DNA of 45,743 nucleotides, taken from a bacterium. GTDB taxonomy: Bacteria > Patescibacteriota > Patescibacteriia > UBA9934 > GWF2-40-263. The position numbers and the translations under genes are program-made. Positions within the stretch are counted from its first letter, which is position 1. Every line of letters starts with the position of its first letter. Positions 1-8,747 of this stretch are shown in pieces. The stretch covers positions 1-45,743 of the forward strand of contig JAGVFR010000014.1 in assembly GCA_020057555.1 (NCBI GenBank), read 5' to 3'. The notes under the pieces are model-generated. The model worked only from the letters and a program-made list of their open reading frames with translations, was not told where the DNA came from and did not search any database.

Positions 1-224
1 ACAGGATAGGCCGCCCGAGGCACGAATCCTCGCAGACTGCGAGCTGTCTTCATGACAGGACTCGCGTCGCTGAACAACGCACCGATCCCTGATTTCGCGA
101 TGTCCTTTCCGGACTCGCCTTTGTCAGCCGCCCTCCTCATCGCACCTTCAACTGCGTCGTGCATTGTGTTCTCGCTAGCTTCTTCAGCCAGCTTTCTCGA
201 TAGTTCTTCTGCAAAAGTAGCCAT
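1..224 (-). CDS. Hypothetical protein, N-terminal part, truncated by window edge (MATFAEELSRKLAEEASENTMHDAVEGAMRRAADKGESGKDIAKSG...)
   Basis: Open minus-strand frame from ATG at 224 to the window edge with a strong GGAGGG Shine-Dalgarno at 232-237; absent from the ORF track because it has no stop in the window. Confidence 0.6.
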   Translation of the reverse strand, partial: MATFAEELSRKLAEEASENTMHDAVEGAMRRAADKGESGKDIAKSGIGALFSDASPVMKTARSLRGFVPRAAYP

Positions 225-389
225 TTCCAAACCCTCCTGTGCGATACTTAAACCGCGCAAATGGTTGCTAATGAACCAGAAACGAACTAACAGCTAATTT
301 AGACAAGAAGTAACACACTCCCAGCCTAAATAACTGATTTTGTTTCCTCAATGCGCGGTTTTCCGCACACAGAAGAAGGACACTTTATA

Positions 390-1550
390 TCATATTTTTG
401 CAAAAATGTCAACAGAAAGACCGCTTTTATTACAAATTTCCTCGGTAATACGCGCACGGTCAGTATTTCGATTTAGAAGAATTGCGCCAACTAACTGCCC
501 TTTTCGGCCAACCAGTTGTGTAATACCACCTTCTTTAATAGACCCAAAAAGTCGTACTTCATCAGAAACTTCTTTTGAAACATCTCCGATAAAAATCACT
601 TCAAGTCCAAGAATATTCGTGGCATAAGATGAGACAAGTTCAAAAACAGTTTTATTTCCAAACATATTTTGCGCGACAACACGACCTTGCGCCATTGCGC
701 TCATCCAATTTCCCATTTTCAAATGTCTGTTAACAATCACATCAAAAAATTCAGCAACATCTCCTGCTGTATAAACATCAGGAATGTTTGTCTCCAAAAA
801 TTCATTTGCTCGAATTCCAGATTTTATTTCAATTCCAGATTCTTTCAGCCATGAGAAATCTGTTTCAATCCCTATACCGATTCCAAAAATTGAACTCTTA
901 TATTTCAGTTCCTCCTCAACGAAAGAATCCGAAAACAAAACGTTTTTTCTCAATGTGATTCCACTTTTTTCCAAATGTTGATTTACAAATTCAGATGGTT
1001 CGCGATCCAATATCCGAGACCAAAAATGTTCGCCACGAAACGACACACGAGTTGGAATATTAAAATGAGCGAAGAGATTTAAGTACTCACACGCAATAAA
1101 TCCACTTCCAAAAATTTCCCCATTGCAATTATTGTCACGACTGTTTAGAAGTTCCAAAAAATTGTCAGCGTCGCCCAAAGATCGCAAATAAGAAACATTA
1201 TGTGAATTTTCAAAAAGTGTTCTCGGCTCTCCCCCTGTTGCGATGAGTAGTTTGTCGTACTCAATTTCACGTCCATTTGAAAGTGTGACGAATTTATTTT
1301 TTGTATCCAAATGAACAGCTAAGACTCCTGCCATCCAATCAATGTTTTGCTCGCTATACCAATTTTCTTTTTTCAAAAAAACACGTTCACGTGGAATTTT
1401 TCCTTTTATATAATGAGGTAAAAGCACCCGTGAATAAATCGGGTGCTGTTCTTCAGAGATAATAGTGATTTCTGATGATGGATCGAGTCTACGCAACTCC
1501 TCCGCCGCAGTTGTTCCAGCAATTCCACCACCAATAATAACGTAATGCAT
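390..1550 (-). CDS. FAD-dependent pyridine nucleotide-disulfide oxidoreductase (rubredoxin/nitrite-reductase-type NAD(P)/FAD oxidoreductase)
   Basis: MHYVIIGGGIAGTTAAEELRR dinucleotide-binding motif and later TAGDVAEF motif. Start at 1550 preferred over 1565 because a hairpin overlaps the longer start. Confidence 0.85.
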   Translation of the reverse strand: MHYVIIGGGIAGTTAAEELRRLDPSSEITIISEEQHPIYSRVLLPHYIKGKIPRERVFLKKENWYSEQNIDWMAGVLAVHLDTKNKFVTLSNGREIEYDKLLIATGGEPRTLFENSHNVSYLRSLGDADNFLELLNSRDNNCNGEIFGSGFIACEYLNLFAHFNIPTRVSFRGEHFWSRILDREPSEFVNQHLEKSGITLRKNVLFSDSFVEEELKYKSSIFGIGIGIETDFSWLKESGIEIKSGIRANEFLETNIPDVYTAGDVAEFFDVIVNRHLKMGNWMSAMAQGRVVAQNMFGNKTVFELVSSYATNILGLEVIFIGDVSKEVSDEVRLFGSIKEGGITQLVGRKGQLVGAILLNRNTDRARITEEICNKSGLSVDIFAKI

Positions 1551-1592
1551 ATTCGTTACACCCATTCGACAAGCTCAGGGTGTAAAACTTTT

Positions 1593-1859
1593 TTATATTT
1601 CAGGAAAAAGCTGAACTCCGTTTTCATCAAAAATAAAAACCGCAAGTGTTGGACAAGATTGCGCGGCAAGAAAAATGTTTTCCTTTTCATCTTCATTTAC
1701 TTCAATCCAACGTTCGTAAGTTCTACCATTTGGTTCTTGAGAATGATCAAGCACAACAGCTTTGTTTTCTTCATTGAGTTGAAATGTTTCTGGAGCAACC
1801 GTGACGCACGATGCCGCGCCAATGCACAAATCAGAGTCAACTTTGATTCGAAGTTTCAT
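1593..1859 (-). CDS. Small ferredoxin, probably [3Fe-4S] or atypical single cluster
   Basis: MKLRIKVDSDLCIGAASCVTVAPETFQL...AAQSCPTLAVF. Start moved to 1859; the upstream part of the ORF-track ORF overlaps nifU. Confidence 0.8.
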   Translation of the reverse strand: MKLRIKVDSDLCIGAASCVTVAPETFQLNEENKAVVLDHSQEPNGRTYERWIEVNEDEKENIFLAAQSCPTLAVFIFDENGVQLFPEI

Positions 1860-1863
1860 ATAG

Positions 1864-2505
1864 TTATCCAAAATATTTTTCTTTATAAAATCGAATGAGT
1901 TCTTCAACGGCTGGTAAACAACTTGGATTTCCAATTCCAACTTTTGTTTTTTGCTGAACTTGCTCAAGTGTTTGTGCACCTTCAAGCACAGCAGTTTCAA
2001 TATCGTGATCTGTAACTTTGGCGATTGAATCTATAACACGCGATGCTTCAGCTATTATTTTATCAAACTGTTCTGTTCTGCGATAATAATCATTTATCGC
2101 GTCGCGTAGAGCCTTATCACACAAAACAGAACAATGAATTTTCCTTTGTGGAAGACCGCCGAGACGATCAATTATGTCTTGGGGTTTGAGTTTTCGAGCT
2201 TCATCAAGAGTCATTCCACCATTTTCAGTCACAACAACTGAAGCCATTGATGTTGAAGCGATCGCACTGCCACATCCAAATGTTCGCCAACGAAATTCTA
2301 AAATTCGTTCACTTTGTGGATCAACTTTCATCCAAACTCGAAGTTCATCACCACACGCAGGGGACCCAACTTTTCCAATTGAGTTGAATCTGCGTTCATC
2401 TATTTCTCCGTCTTCAATAAAATTTCGAGGATGAAAAAAATGATTCTTTACAATGTCGGAATAAAACCATGATTGTTTGTTGTCTTTACTGGTAACGTCT
2501 GACAT
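1864..2505 (-). CDS. nifU: NifU/IscU-like Fe-S scaffold with C-terminal BFD-like domain
   Basis: Scaffold cysteine motifs GSPACGDELRVW, FGCGSAIASTSM and KIHCSVLCDKALRDAI, then a BFD-like tail VLEGAQTLEQVQQKTKVGIGNPSCLPAVEEL. Confidence 0.88.
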   Translation of the reverse strand: MSDVTSKDNKQSWFYSDIVKNHFFHPRNFIEDGEIDERRFNSIGKVGSPACGDELRVWMKVDPQSERILEFRWRTFGCGSAIASTSMASVVVTENGGMTLDEARKLKPQDIIDRLGGLPQRKIHCSVLCDKALRDAINDYYRRTEQFDKIIAEASRVIDSIAKVTDHDIETAVLEGAQTLEQVQQKTKVGIGNPSCLPAVEELIRFYKEKYFG

Positions 2506-2506
2506 A

Positions 2507-3709
2507 TTAAGCAAAATACTTCTCATCAACTCGCACAGGACTTATCGAACGCAATTTTTCAACAAGAGGCGGAAGTGTTTCCAAAACGTAATCAATGTCT
2601 TTTTCTGTTGTCTCGTGTCCCAGAGTAAATCGAATTGAACCATGTGCAACTTCATACGGCATTCCGAGCGCGAGAATAACATGCGAAGGTTCAAGCGAAG
2701 CGCTAGTGCAAGCCGAACCTGTTGAAACAAAAACCCCTGCCGCATCAAGGTACAACACAAGCGCTTCTCCTTCAATATCCATAAACGAAATGTTTCCGTT
2801 ATTTGGCAATCTTGTTGTTGGATGGCCGTTTAAGCGTGTCTTTGGAATTGATTTCAAAATTCCATTGATTAGTTTGTCGCGAAGTTGAACAAGACGCTTT
2901 GATTCATTGACTTTGTCTCTTTGTGCAAGTGTCAAAGCTTTTGCCATTCCAATTATTCCTGCAACATTTTCTGTTCCTGAACGAAGCCCGCGTTCTTGTG
3001 ATCCGCCAAATTGGAGTGGTTGTAATTTAATACCACGTCTTACATACAAAAGTCCGATTCCTTTTGGACCATACATTTTTGAACCATTGAGTGTTAACAA
3101 ATCAACATGCAATCTCTCAACATCGAGATCCAAAAAAGAACTGGCCTGACAAGCGTCGGTGTGAAAAACAGGCCACGTATGTTTTTGTTCTTGACGATAT
3201 TTTTGAACGAGATTTCCAATCTCGCGAATCGGCTGAACTGTTCCAATTTCGTTATTTGCATACATGACCGAAACAAAAATCGTGTCAGGCCGAAGGGCAT
3301 CTGCTATTTGCGAAGCACTAACCAAACCATCGCGGTCTGGTTTAAGATATGTAACTTCAAACCCCTCTTTTTTTTCAAGTTGAATCATTGCCTCAAGAAC
3401 TGCATGATGTTCAATCTTTGTTGTTATCAAATGTTTTCCGTTTGTTTGATTCGCGCGAGCAAAACCAAGAATAGCAAGATTGTCAGATTCAGTTCCGCCT
3501 GACGTAAACAAAATTTCATCTGAACGCACATTCAGAACCTCTGCGATCTGACTCCGAGATTCGCTTATATCATCTTTTGCTTGTTTGCCAAGTGTGTGAA
3601 AACTCGAAGGATTACCATATTTTTCTGTGAGGTACGGCAACATCACCTCGATCACACGAGGATCAAGTGGTGTTGTTGCCGCGTGATCTAGATATACTTT
3701 ACGACCCAT
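2507..3709 (-). CDS. nifS: Cysteine desulfurase (NifS/IscS family)
   Basis: VYLDHAATTPLDPRV, TSGGTESDNLAI, HTDACQ, LNGSKMYGPKGIGLLYVRRG, STGSACTS motifs. Confidence 0.95.
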   Translation of the reverse strand: MGRKVYLDHAATTPLDPRVIEVMLPYLTEKYGNPSSFHTLGKQAKDDISESRSQIAEVLNVRSDEILFTSGGTESDNLAILGFARANQTNGKHLITTKIEHHAVLEAMIQLEKKEGFEVTYLKPDRDGLVSASQIADALRPDTIFVSVMYANNEIGTVQPIREIGNLVQKYRQEQKHTWPVFHTDACQASSFLDLDVERLHVDLLTLNGSKMYGPKGIGLLYVRRGIKLQPLQFGGSQERGLRSGTENVAGIIGMAKALTLAQRDKVNESKRLVQLRDKLINGILKSIPKTRLNGHPTTRLPNNGNISFMDIEGEALVLYLDAAGVFVSTGSACTSASLEPSHVILALGMPYEVAHGSIRFTLGHETTEKDIDYVLETLPPLVEKLRSISPVRVDEKYFA

Positions 3710-3776
3710 AGTTCAGGAAGGTTATCAAAAAATGAAGCCATTTGCAAGACTTCACCTTTGCTTCTTTTTCACTGTT

Positions 3777-4331
3777 CTACTTTGTTACTTCAATTCCAAA
3801 ATACATACTTACAGCCAAACCAATTACATAACCAATAAGCGCGGCCGCAAGTGAAATAACCATCATCTCAATTCCGCTTCTACACGCACTGCGTTTTGTA
3901 AACTTTGATGACCAAACACCTAGAAGAAAAAGACAAACTGCTGTAAGAGGAATAGAAACGACAATGGCTTTAGAAATTGGAAGAAAAAAATAAGATAAAA
4001 GCGGAATAAATCCTCCAATAAAATACAAAACACCCATCACAAGCCCTGCGCGAACAGGGTTTGAATCATGATTGTATATTTTGCCGTCAGCTTTATGAAG
4101 TGATTGTTCTGTTTCAGATGCTGATTTTGAGGAAAGATAACTCCCTGCCGCCATCGACATACTTTCCGCCGAAATTAAAACAAGACCAGAAAGAATCACG
4201 ATATATGTACTACGCGCGCCGATCGCGATTCCAGTGAGCGCACCAAGAGTTGAGACAAGTGAATCTTCAAGTCCAAAAACTATCTCGCGCATGCTTTCAG
4301 CAATAATTCTTGTAAATGCTCCTTTTTTCAT
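3777..4331 (-). CDS. VIT1/CCC1-like (vacuolar iron/manganese transporter family) membrane protein
   Basis: REIVFGLEDSLVSTLGALTGIAIG...SAESMSMAAGSYLSSKS, typical VIT/CCC1 TM1 and TM2. Start moved to 4331; the longer ORF runs through a tRNA. Confidence 0.85.
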   Translation of the reverse strand: MKKGAFTRIIAESMREIVFGLEDSLVSTLGALTGIAIGARSTYIVILSGLVLISAESMSMAAGSYLSSKSASETEQSLHKADGKIYNHDSNPVRAGLVMGVLYFIGGFIPLLSYFFLPISKAIVVSIPLTAVCLFLLGVWSSKFTKRSACRSGIEMMVISLAAALIGYVIGLAVSMYFGIEVTK

Positions 4332-4341
4332 AAAAAAATTT

Positions 4342-4417
4342 TGGAGGCCTGGGCCGGAGTTGAACCGGCGCATAGCGGTTTTGCAGACCGCCGCGTTAAC
4401 CACTTCGCCACCAGGCC
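4342..4417 (-). tRNA. tRNA-Cys(GCA)
   Basis: Acceptor GGCCTGG/CCAGGCC, U73, encoded CCA, anticodon loop CTGCAAA, T-loop GGTTCAACTCC. Confidence 0.95.
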
Positions 4418-4452
4418 GCGACAGAAATGTATCAAAATTTCCTAATTAAATC

Positions 4453-4476
4453 AAAACGACCCTTGCGGGCCGTTTT
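4453..4476. terminator. Probable intrinsic hairpin AAAACGACCC-TTGC-GGGCCGTTTT
   Basis: 10-bp stem with one mismatch, A/T-rich on both sides. Confidence 0.6.
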
Positions 4477-5098
4477 AAAACACTTCAATTGTGGCGTATT
4501 GAACACCGAACACTTTTGCGTCTGATTTCTCCTTCATCCAAATATCCATTTTGTAGTTGTAACGTTTGTTCATACGATCTTCTACATAGAAGACTTGGTC
4601 ACCATATAGCTCTGGAATACGCACACGAGTCCCAAGTGGCAAAAAGTTCGCGGCAACAACGTTTTCAATATTACGTTCACACACATCAAGCCCGGAAGCT
4701 GTGACACAAGGTGTATCGTCTGTTTGTGCTGGCTCTGAAGTGTACGCAGTAATTGGAACAAGGTAACTTCGACGAGGAGCCGCGTCAGGAGACAGTGTTA
4801 AACGACCGTATGGTCGAGTTTTATTTTGCATTGCCTCAATAATAAGACCTACTGTTTGAGTATCAAGATTCCTTTGTTCAAGTTCCATATCAGCATTAAC
4901 GATTGTTGGGAAAAAGACGTACAAACCAAGAATAGCTATAAAAATAGCTATGGAAGCATCGGCTGTATAACGCTTTATTGGAACCCATGTTTTTCGCATA
5001 GGCGAAAAGATATCTGAAATCCAATACCAAGCAGTACGCATAAAAAATGCGTCTTCCTCAAGTAATCTAATGAATTGTTTGATAAGTATATTCGACAT
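4475..5098 (-). CDS. Membrane-anchored 3D (Asp-Asp-Asp) domain protein, RlpA/MltA-barrel-like
   Basis: One TM segment followed by ITAYTSEP...TASGLDVCERN...AANFLPLGTRVRIPELYGDQVFYVEDRMNKRYNYKMDIWM, a 3D-domain signature. Confidence 0.8.
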   Translation of the reverse strand: MSNILIKQFIRLLEEDAFFMRTAWYWISDIFSPMRKTWVPIKRYTADASIAIFIAILGLYVFFPTIVNADMELEQRNLDTQTVGLIIEAMQNKTRPYGRLTLSPDAAPRRSYLVPITAYTSEPAQTDDTPCVTASGLDVCERNIENVVAANFLPLGTRVRIPELYGDQVFYVEDRMNKRYNYKMDIWMKEKSDAKVFGVQYATIEVF

Positions 5099-5255
5099 AA
5101 TAAAAACTCCCCGCGTTCTTGGGAGTGGCAGAAGGATACCATAAAAACGACTTTTTGTCAATCTACTTATCAACAAAAAAAGTTGAAAAAGATATGCTTG
5201 TGTGCAGTGTTAAACACTTTGATTTATCACAAAAATCAGGTATTCTATGACAGTT

Positions 5256-8171
5256 ATGTCACACTATATACACAACACACAGGGTTGGAAATCACCAAAA
5301 TCCAGATCTTCACACAGACAACTCATAAAAAATTTGGTTCTGCTTGCAATCGCCTTAGGCTTTGCGGGTTCTCTCATGCTTGTTGGTTTGATGGCTTTCA
5401 TAAGTGGACAACTGCCAAACCCAAACAGTTTGACTGAACGTAGCATTTCTCAAACAACAAAAATCTACGACAGAACAGGTGAGCATCTTCTTTATGAAAT
5501 CTTTGGAAGTGAAAATAGAACTTTGAAAAAAGTTCAGGAAGGATTTTGTAAAGACGATAAAGACCTTGAGGTAGACAAAAACGGAATTCCACTTTTTGCA
5601 CTTCAAGCAACAATTGCGGCAGAAGATCGAGGTTTTTGTAAGCATAATGGGTTTGATATAAAAGGAATCGTTAGAGCGTTTTTGGAAAACCTGCGTGGTA
5701 ATCGTGTTGGCGGATCCACTCTTACTCAACAACTTGTTAAAAATGCAATTCTTTCAAACGAAAAAACATTCACACGTAAAATCAAGGAGCTAATGCTCTC
5801 TGTTGAACTTGAACGAAGGTACACAAAAGATGAAATCCTACAAATTTACTTTAACGAAATTCCGTATGGATCAACTTATTACGGAATCGAAGCGGCCTCT
5901 CAAAATCTTTTCAAAAAAAGTGTAAACAAGCTCACACTTGCTGAAGCCGCAACACTTGCCGCTCTTCCAAAAGCTCCAACAACATATCTTAATAATCCTG
6001 ACCGATTGCTCGCCAGACGTGATTATATTTTGAATGAAATGAAAGACCTTGGTTTTATTTCGGAAGAACAATTAACGTCAGCAAAAAAAGAATCAACGCC
6101 AGTTCAAATACAACTTATTAACATTGATGCGCCTCATTTTGTACTTTATGTAAAAGAGCAACTTGAGGAAAAATTTGGACAACAAGTTGCAGAAGCAGGT
6201 GGGCTTAAAGTAATCACAACTCTGAACTTTGATTATCAAAAAATCGCTGAAGAAGAGGTTAAAAAACATGTTGATGAAAAAGGTCCAAGTCTAAAATTTA
6301 GCAATGCCGCGCTTGTTGCGATTGATCCAAAAAATGGACAGATATTAAGCATGGTTGGGTCAAAGGATTACTTTGATGACACTATTGATGGCCAGGTTAA
6401 TGTGGCAACACGTCTGCGCCAACCAGGTTCAAGTTTCAAACCAATCGTATACTCAAAAGCGTTTGAAATGGGTTACACACCAAACACTGTTGTGTGGGAT
6501 GTTATGACTGACTTTCCAACTGTTACAGGAACATACACTCCGCATAATTACGACCTTAAAGAGCGTGGGCCTGTACGACTTCGAGACGCGCTCCAACTTT
6601 CACTTAACATACCAGCAGTAAAAATGTTGTATATGGTTGGAGTAGAAAACGCGCTTGATTTTGCAACTTCTCTTGGTTACACATCATTTGTAGATCACAG
6701 CGCTTTTGGTTTGTCGTTGGTTCTTGGTGGTGGCGAAGTGAAGCTCCTTGAACATGTAAACGCGTACGCGGCATTTGCAAATGAAGGCAAACAATTCGAA
6801 CCAGTTTCAATTCTCAAAATTGAGGATGCAAGTGGAGAAACACTTGAAGAGTGGAAAGAAAAACAAGGCAAAAAAGTAATGGATGAAAATACAGCGCGAA
6901 CTATCACTCATGTTTTGTCAGATAATAATGCGCGTGCGCCGGTTTTTGGCTTAAACAGTCCGCTTCAACTTGGAGACAGACCAGTTGCCGCAAAAACAGG
7001 AACAACAAACAACAATCGAGATGCTTGGCTCTTGGGTTACACTCCATCTCTTGCTGTTGGAGTCTGGGCAGGAAACAATGATAATTCTGAAATGACAAAA
7101 AGTGCTGGAGGTTTTTCTGCATCTGGTCCAATTTGGAATGCGTTTATGAAACGTGCGCTTTCAAATTCTCCAATTGAAACCTTTATCCCTCCTGTAATCA
7201 AAGCAATGGGGAAACCAATTTTGGATGGAAAACTTGCGGCAACAACTGTAATGATCGATAAAATATCTGGAAAACTTGCAACTGAATTCACACCAACGTC
7301 TCAAAAAGAAGAGCAAATATTCGCAGAATATCACTCAATACTCCATTACGTAGACAGAGCTGATCCTCTTGGTGCGTCTCCAAAAGATCCAAACTCTGAT
7401 CCTTATTACGAACCATGGGAAATTGGAATCAAAAACTGGATTACAAAACAAGAGAAAGAAACTGGAAAGAAAATAACTCAATCTGCACCACCAACAGAAT
7501 TAGATGATATTCATGTTCCAGAAAATTTCCCTTCTGTAAAAATATTGTCTCCACAAGACAACCAAACACTCGGAAGACAAATAAGTATTGAGGCTTCTGC
7601 TTCAGCACCAAGAAAAGTTTCGCGAGTTGAGTTTTATATTGATGGAGCATACTTAGGATCAGACGAAACATCTCCATATAAATTCAATTCAACACTTCCA
7701 AACACAATCGGACGAGGAACTCACTCGTTAAAGAGCGTTGTTTTTGATGATGTAGACAATCAAAGTTCAAACTCTGTGAGTATTCAAGTCTCTGAAGACG
7801 CGTCTGAAGGTTCACTAACTCTTATTGATCCAAAACATGGACAAATAATTGAACGAACATCGGAAACTTACGCAATCGTTGTCTCTGTAAAAAAACCTGA
7901 TGACTATAGTTCAATCAAAATTTATGTTGATCCATCTGGTCCCGAAGGACAATGGCTTCTTGGTCAACAATCAAACCCAACCACTGTTTTTACTACGTTT
8001 GACTGGACCCTTCCTCAAAGTGGAACGTTTGCCTTATTCGCAGAAGGCACAACAAAACAAGGAACCCAGTCGCAAACTTCTGGAGTTCTCATTACAATTA
8101 ATCCTCCGAGCTCAAACTCACCAACAGAATCTGATTTATTTATTCCTCAAAACGATCTGAATCTTTTTTAA
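5256..8171 (+). CDS. Class A penicillin-binding protein (PBP1A-like transglycosylase/transpeptidase) with C-terminal Ig-like domains
   Basis: Glycosyltransferase motifs AAEDRGFCKHNGFD, GGSTLTQQLVKN; transpeptidase motifs RQPGSSFKPIVY, SLNIPA, AKTGTTNNNRDAW. Start 5256 preferred over 5247 because of the TATTCT box at 5241-5246. Confidence 0.95.
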   Translation: MSHYIHNTQGWKSPKSRSSHRQLIKNLVLLAIALGFAGSLMLVGLMAFISGQLPNPNSLTERSISQTTKIYDRTGEHLLYEIFGSENRTLKKVQEGFCKDDKDLEVDKNGIPLFALQATIAAEDRGFCKHNGFDIKGIVRAFLENLRGNRVGGSTLTQQLVKNAILSNEKTFTRKIKELMLSVELERRYTKDEILQIYFNEIPYGSTYYGIEAASQNLFKKSVNKLTLAEAATLAALPKAPTTYLNNPDRLLARRDYILNEMKDLGFISEEQLTSAKKESTPVQIQLINIDAPHFVLYVKEQLEEKFGQQVAEAGGLKVITTLNFDYQKIAEEEVKKHVDEKGPSLKFSNAALVAIDPKNGQILSMVGSKDYFDDTIDGQVNVATRLRQPGSSFKPIVYSKAFEMGYTPNTVVWDVMTDFPTVTGTYTPHNYDLKERGPVRLRDALQLSLNIPAVKMLYMVGVENALDFATSLGYTSFVDHSAFGLSLVLGGGEVKLLEHVNAYAAFANEGKQFEPVSILKIEDASGETLEEWKEKQGKKVMDENTARTITHVLSDNNARAPVFGLNSPLQLGDRPVAAKTGTTNNNRDAWLLGYTPSLAVGVWAGNNDNSEMTKSAGGFSASGPIWNAFMKRALSNSPIETFIPPVIKAMGKPILDGKLAATTVMIDKISGKLATEFTPTSQKEEQIFAEYHSILHYVDRADPLGASPKDPNSDPYYEPWEIGIKNWITKQEKETGKKITQSAPPTELDDIHVPENFPSVKILSPQDNQTLGRQISIEASASAPRKVSRVEFYIDGAYLGSDETSPYKFNSTLPNTIGRGTHSLKSVVFDDVDNQSSNSVSIQVSEDASEGSLTLIDPKHGQIIERTSETYAIVVSVKKPDDYSSIKIYVDPSGPEGQWLLGQQSNPTTVFTTFDWTLPQSGTFALFAEGTTKQGTQSQTSGVLITINPPSSNSPTESDLFIPQNDLNLF

Positions 8172-8177
8172 CTACAT

Positions 8178-8726
8178 CTAAACACTGACGGTTGGATAAA
8201 AATCTGGTTGATGAAAGTCTGGTTTGTCTCCAGATAATGGACTGTAAGCAAGAAACTGACCTGACGCAATCATAAAAGCATTAAGTGCGCGTAAATTTTC
8301 TGGGATCATTTTCCAAGGAATCGTTAATTCTGAAACCCATGTTTTTTGTTGTGTTTTGTGAAATTGTATAACTGGATGGAAGTTAATGTAATCTTTTGAT
8401 TGATGACGAATACGATCAAAACCCAATACAAGAAACTGTCCTCCAGCACCAAGTTCAATTTCTAAATATTGGTGACCTGGTCCAACTAAGAACAACTCAA
8501 CAACATCAAAATTCCAAAGCCCTTCAACCCTTGTTCCAATCGCGGCTTCAATTGGAATACGTTGTTCATGCAAAATTGGAGATTCTACTTTTACATGTAA
8601 TCCATCAGAGATTGTCGAGATCTCAAACACACAATTTACTCTCTCATCAGGACACTTATCTCCATTCCAAAGGCGATCTACTTTAATTGATAAATTTTCT
8701 GGATGTTTTGGAATTGTAAGAGCCAT
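8178..8726 (-). CDS. UPF0462/C4orf33-like predicted beta-sandwich protein
   Basis: GLWNFDVVELFLVGPGHQYLEIELGAGGQFLVL...LTIPWKMIPENLRALNAFMI...KPDFHQPDF resembles, from memory, the LWDYEVVEAFF...QYLEVELCPHGQHLVLL...LPWSYFPPNVTKFNSFAI...KPDFH pattern of UPF0462. Confidence 0.6.
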   Translation of the reverse strand: MALTIPKHPENLSIKVDRLWNGDKCPDERVNCVFEISTISDGLHVKVESPILHEQRIPIEAAIGTRVEGLWNFDVVELFLVGPGHQYLEIELGAGGQFLVLGFDRIRHQSKDYINFHPVIQFHKTQQKTWVSELTIPWKMIPENLRALNAFMIASGQFLAYSPLSGDKPDFHQPDFYPTVSV

Positions 8727-8747
8727 AAAACAAACTCGCGTCTACAA

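Noticed and set aside
52-297. ORF-track plus-strand ORF (81 aa)
   Set aside because: It is antisense to a better-supported minus-strand frame (1-224) with a strong Shine-Dalgarno site.
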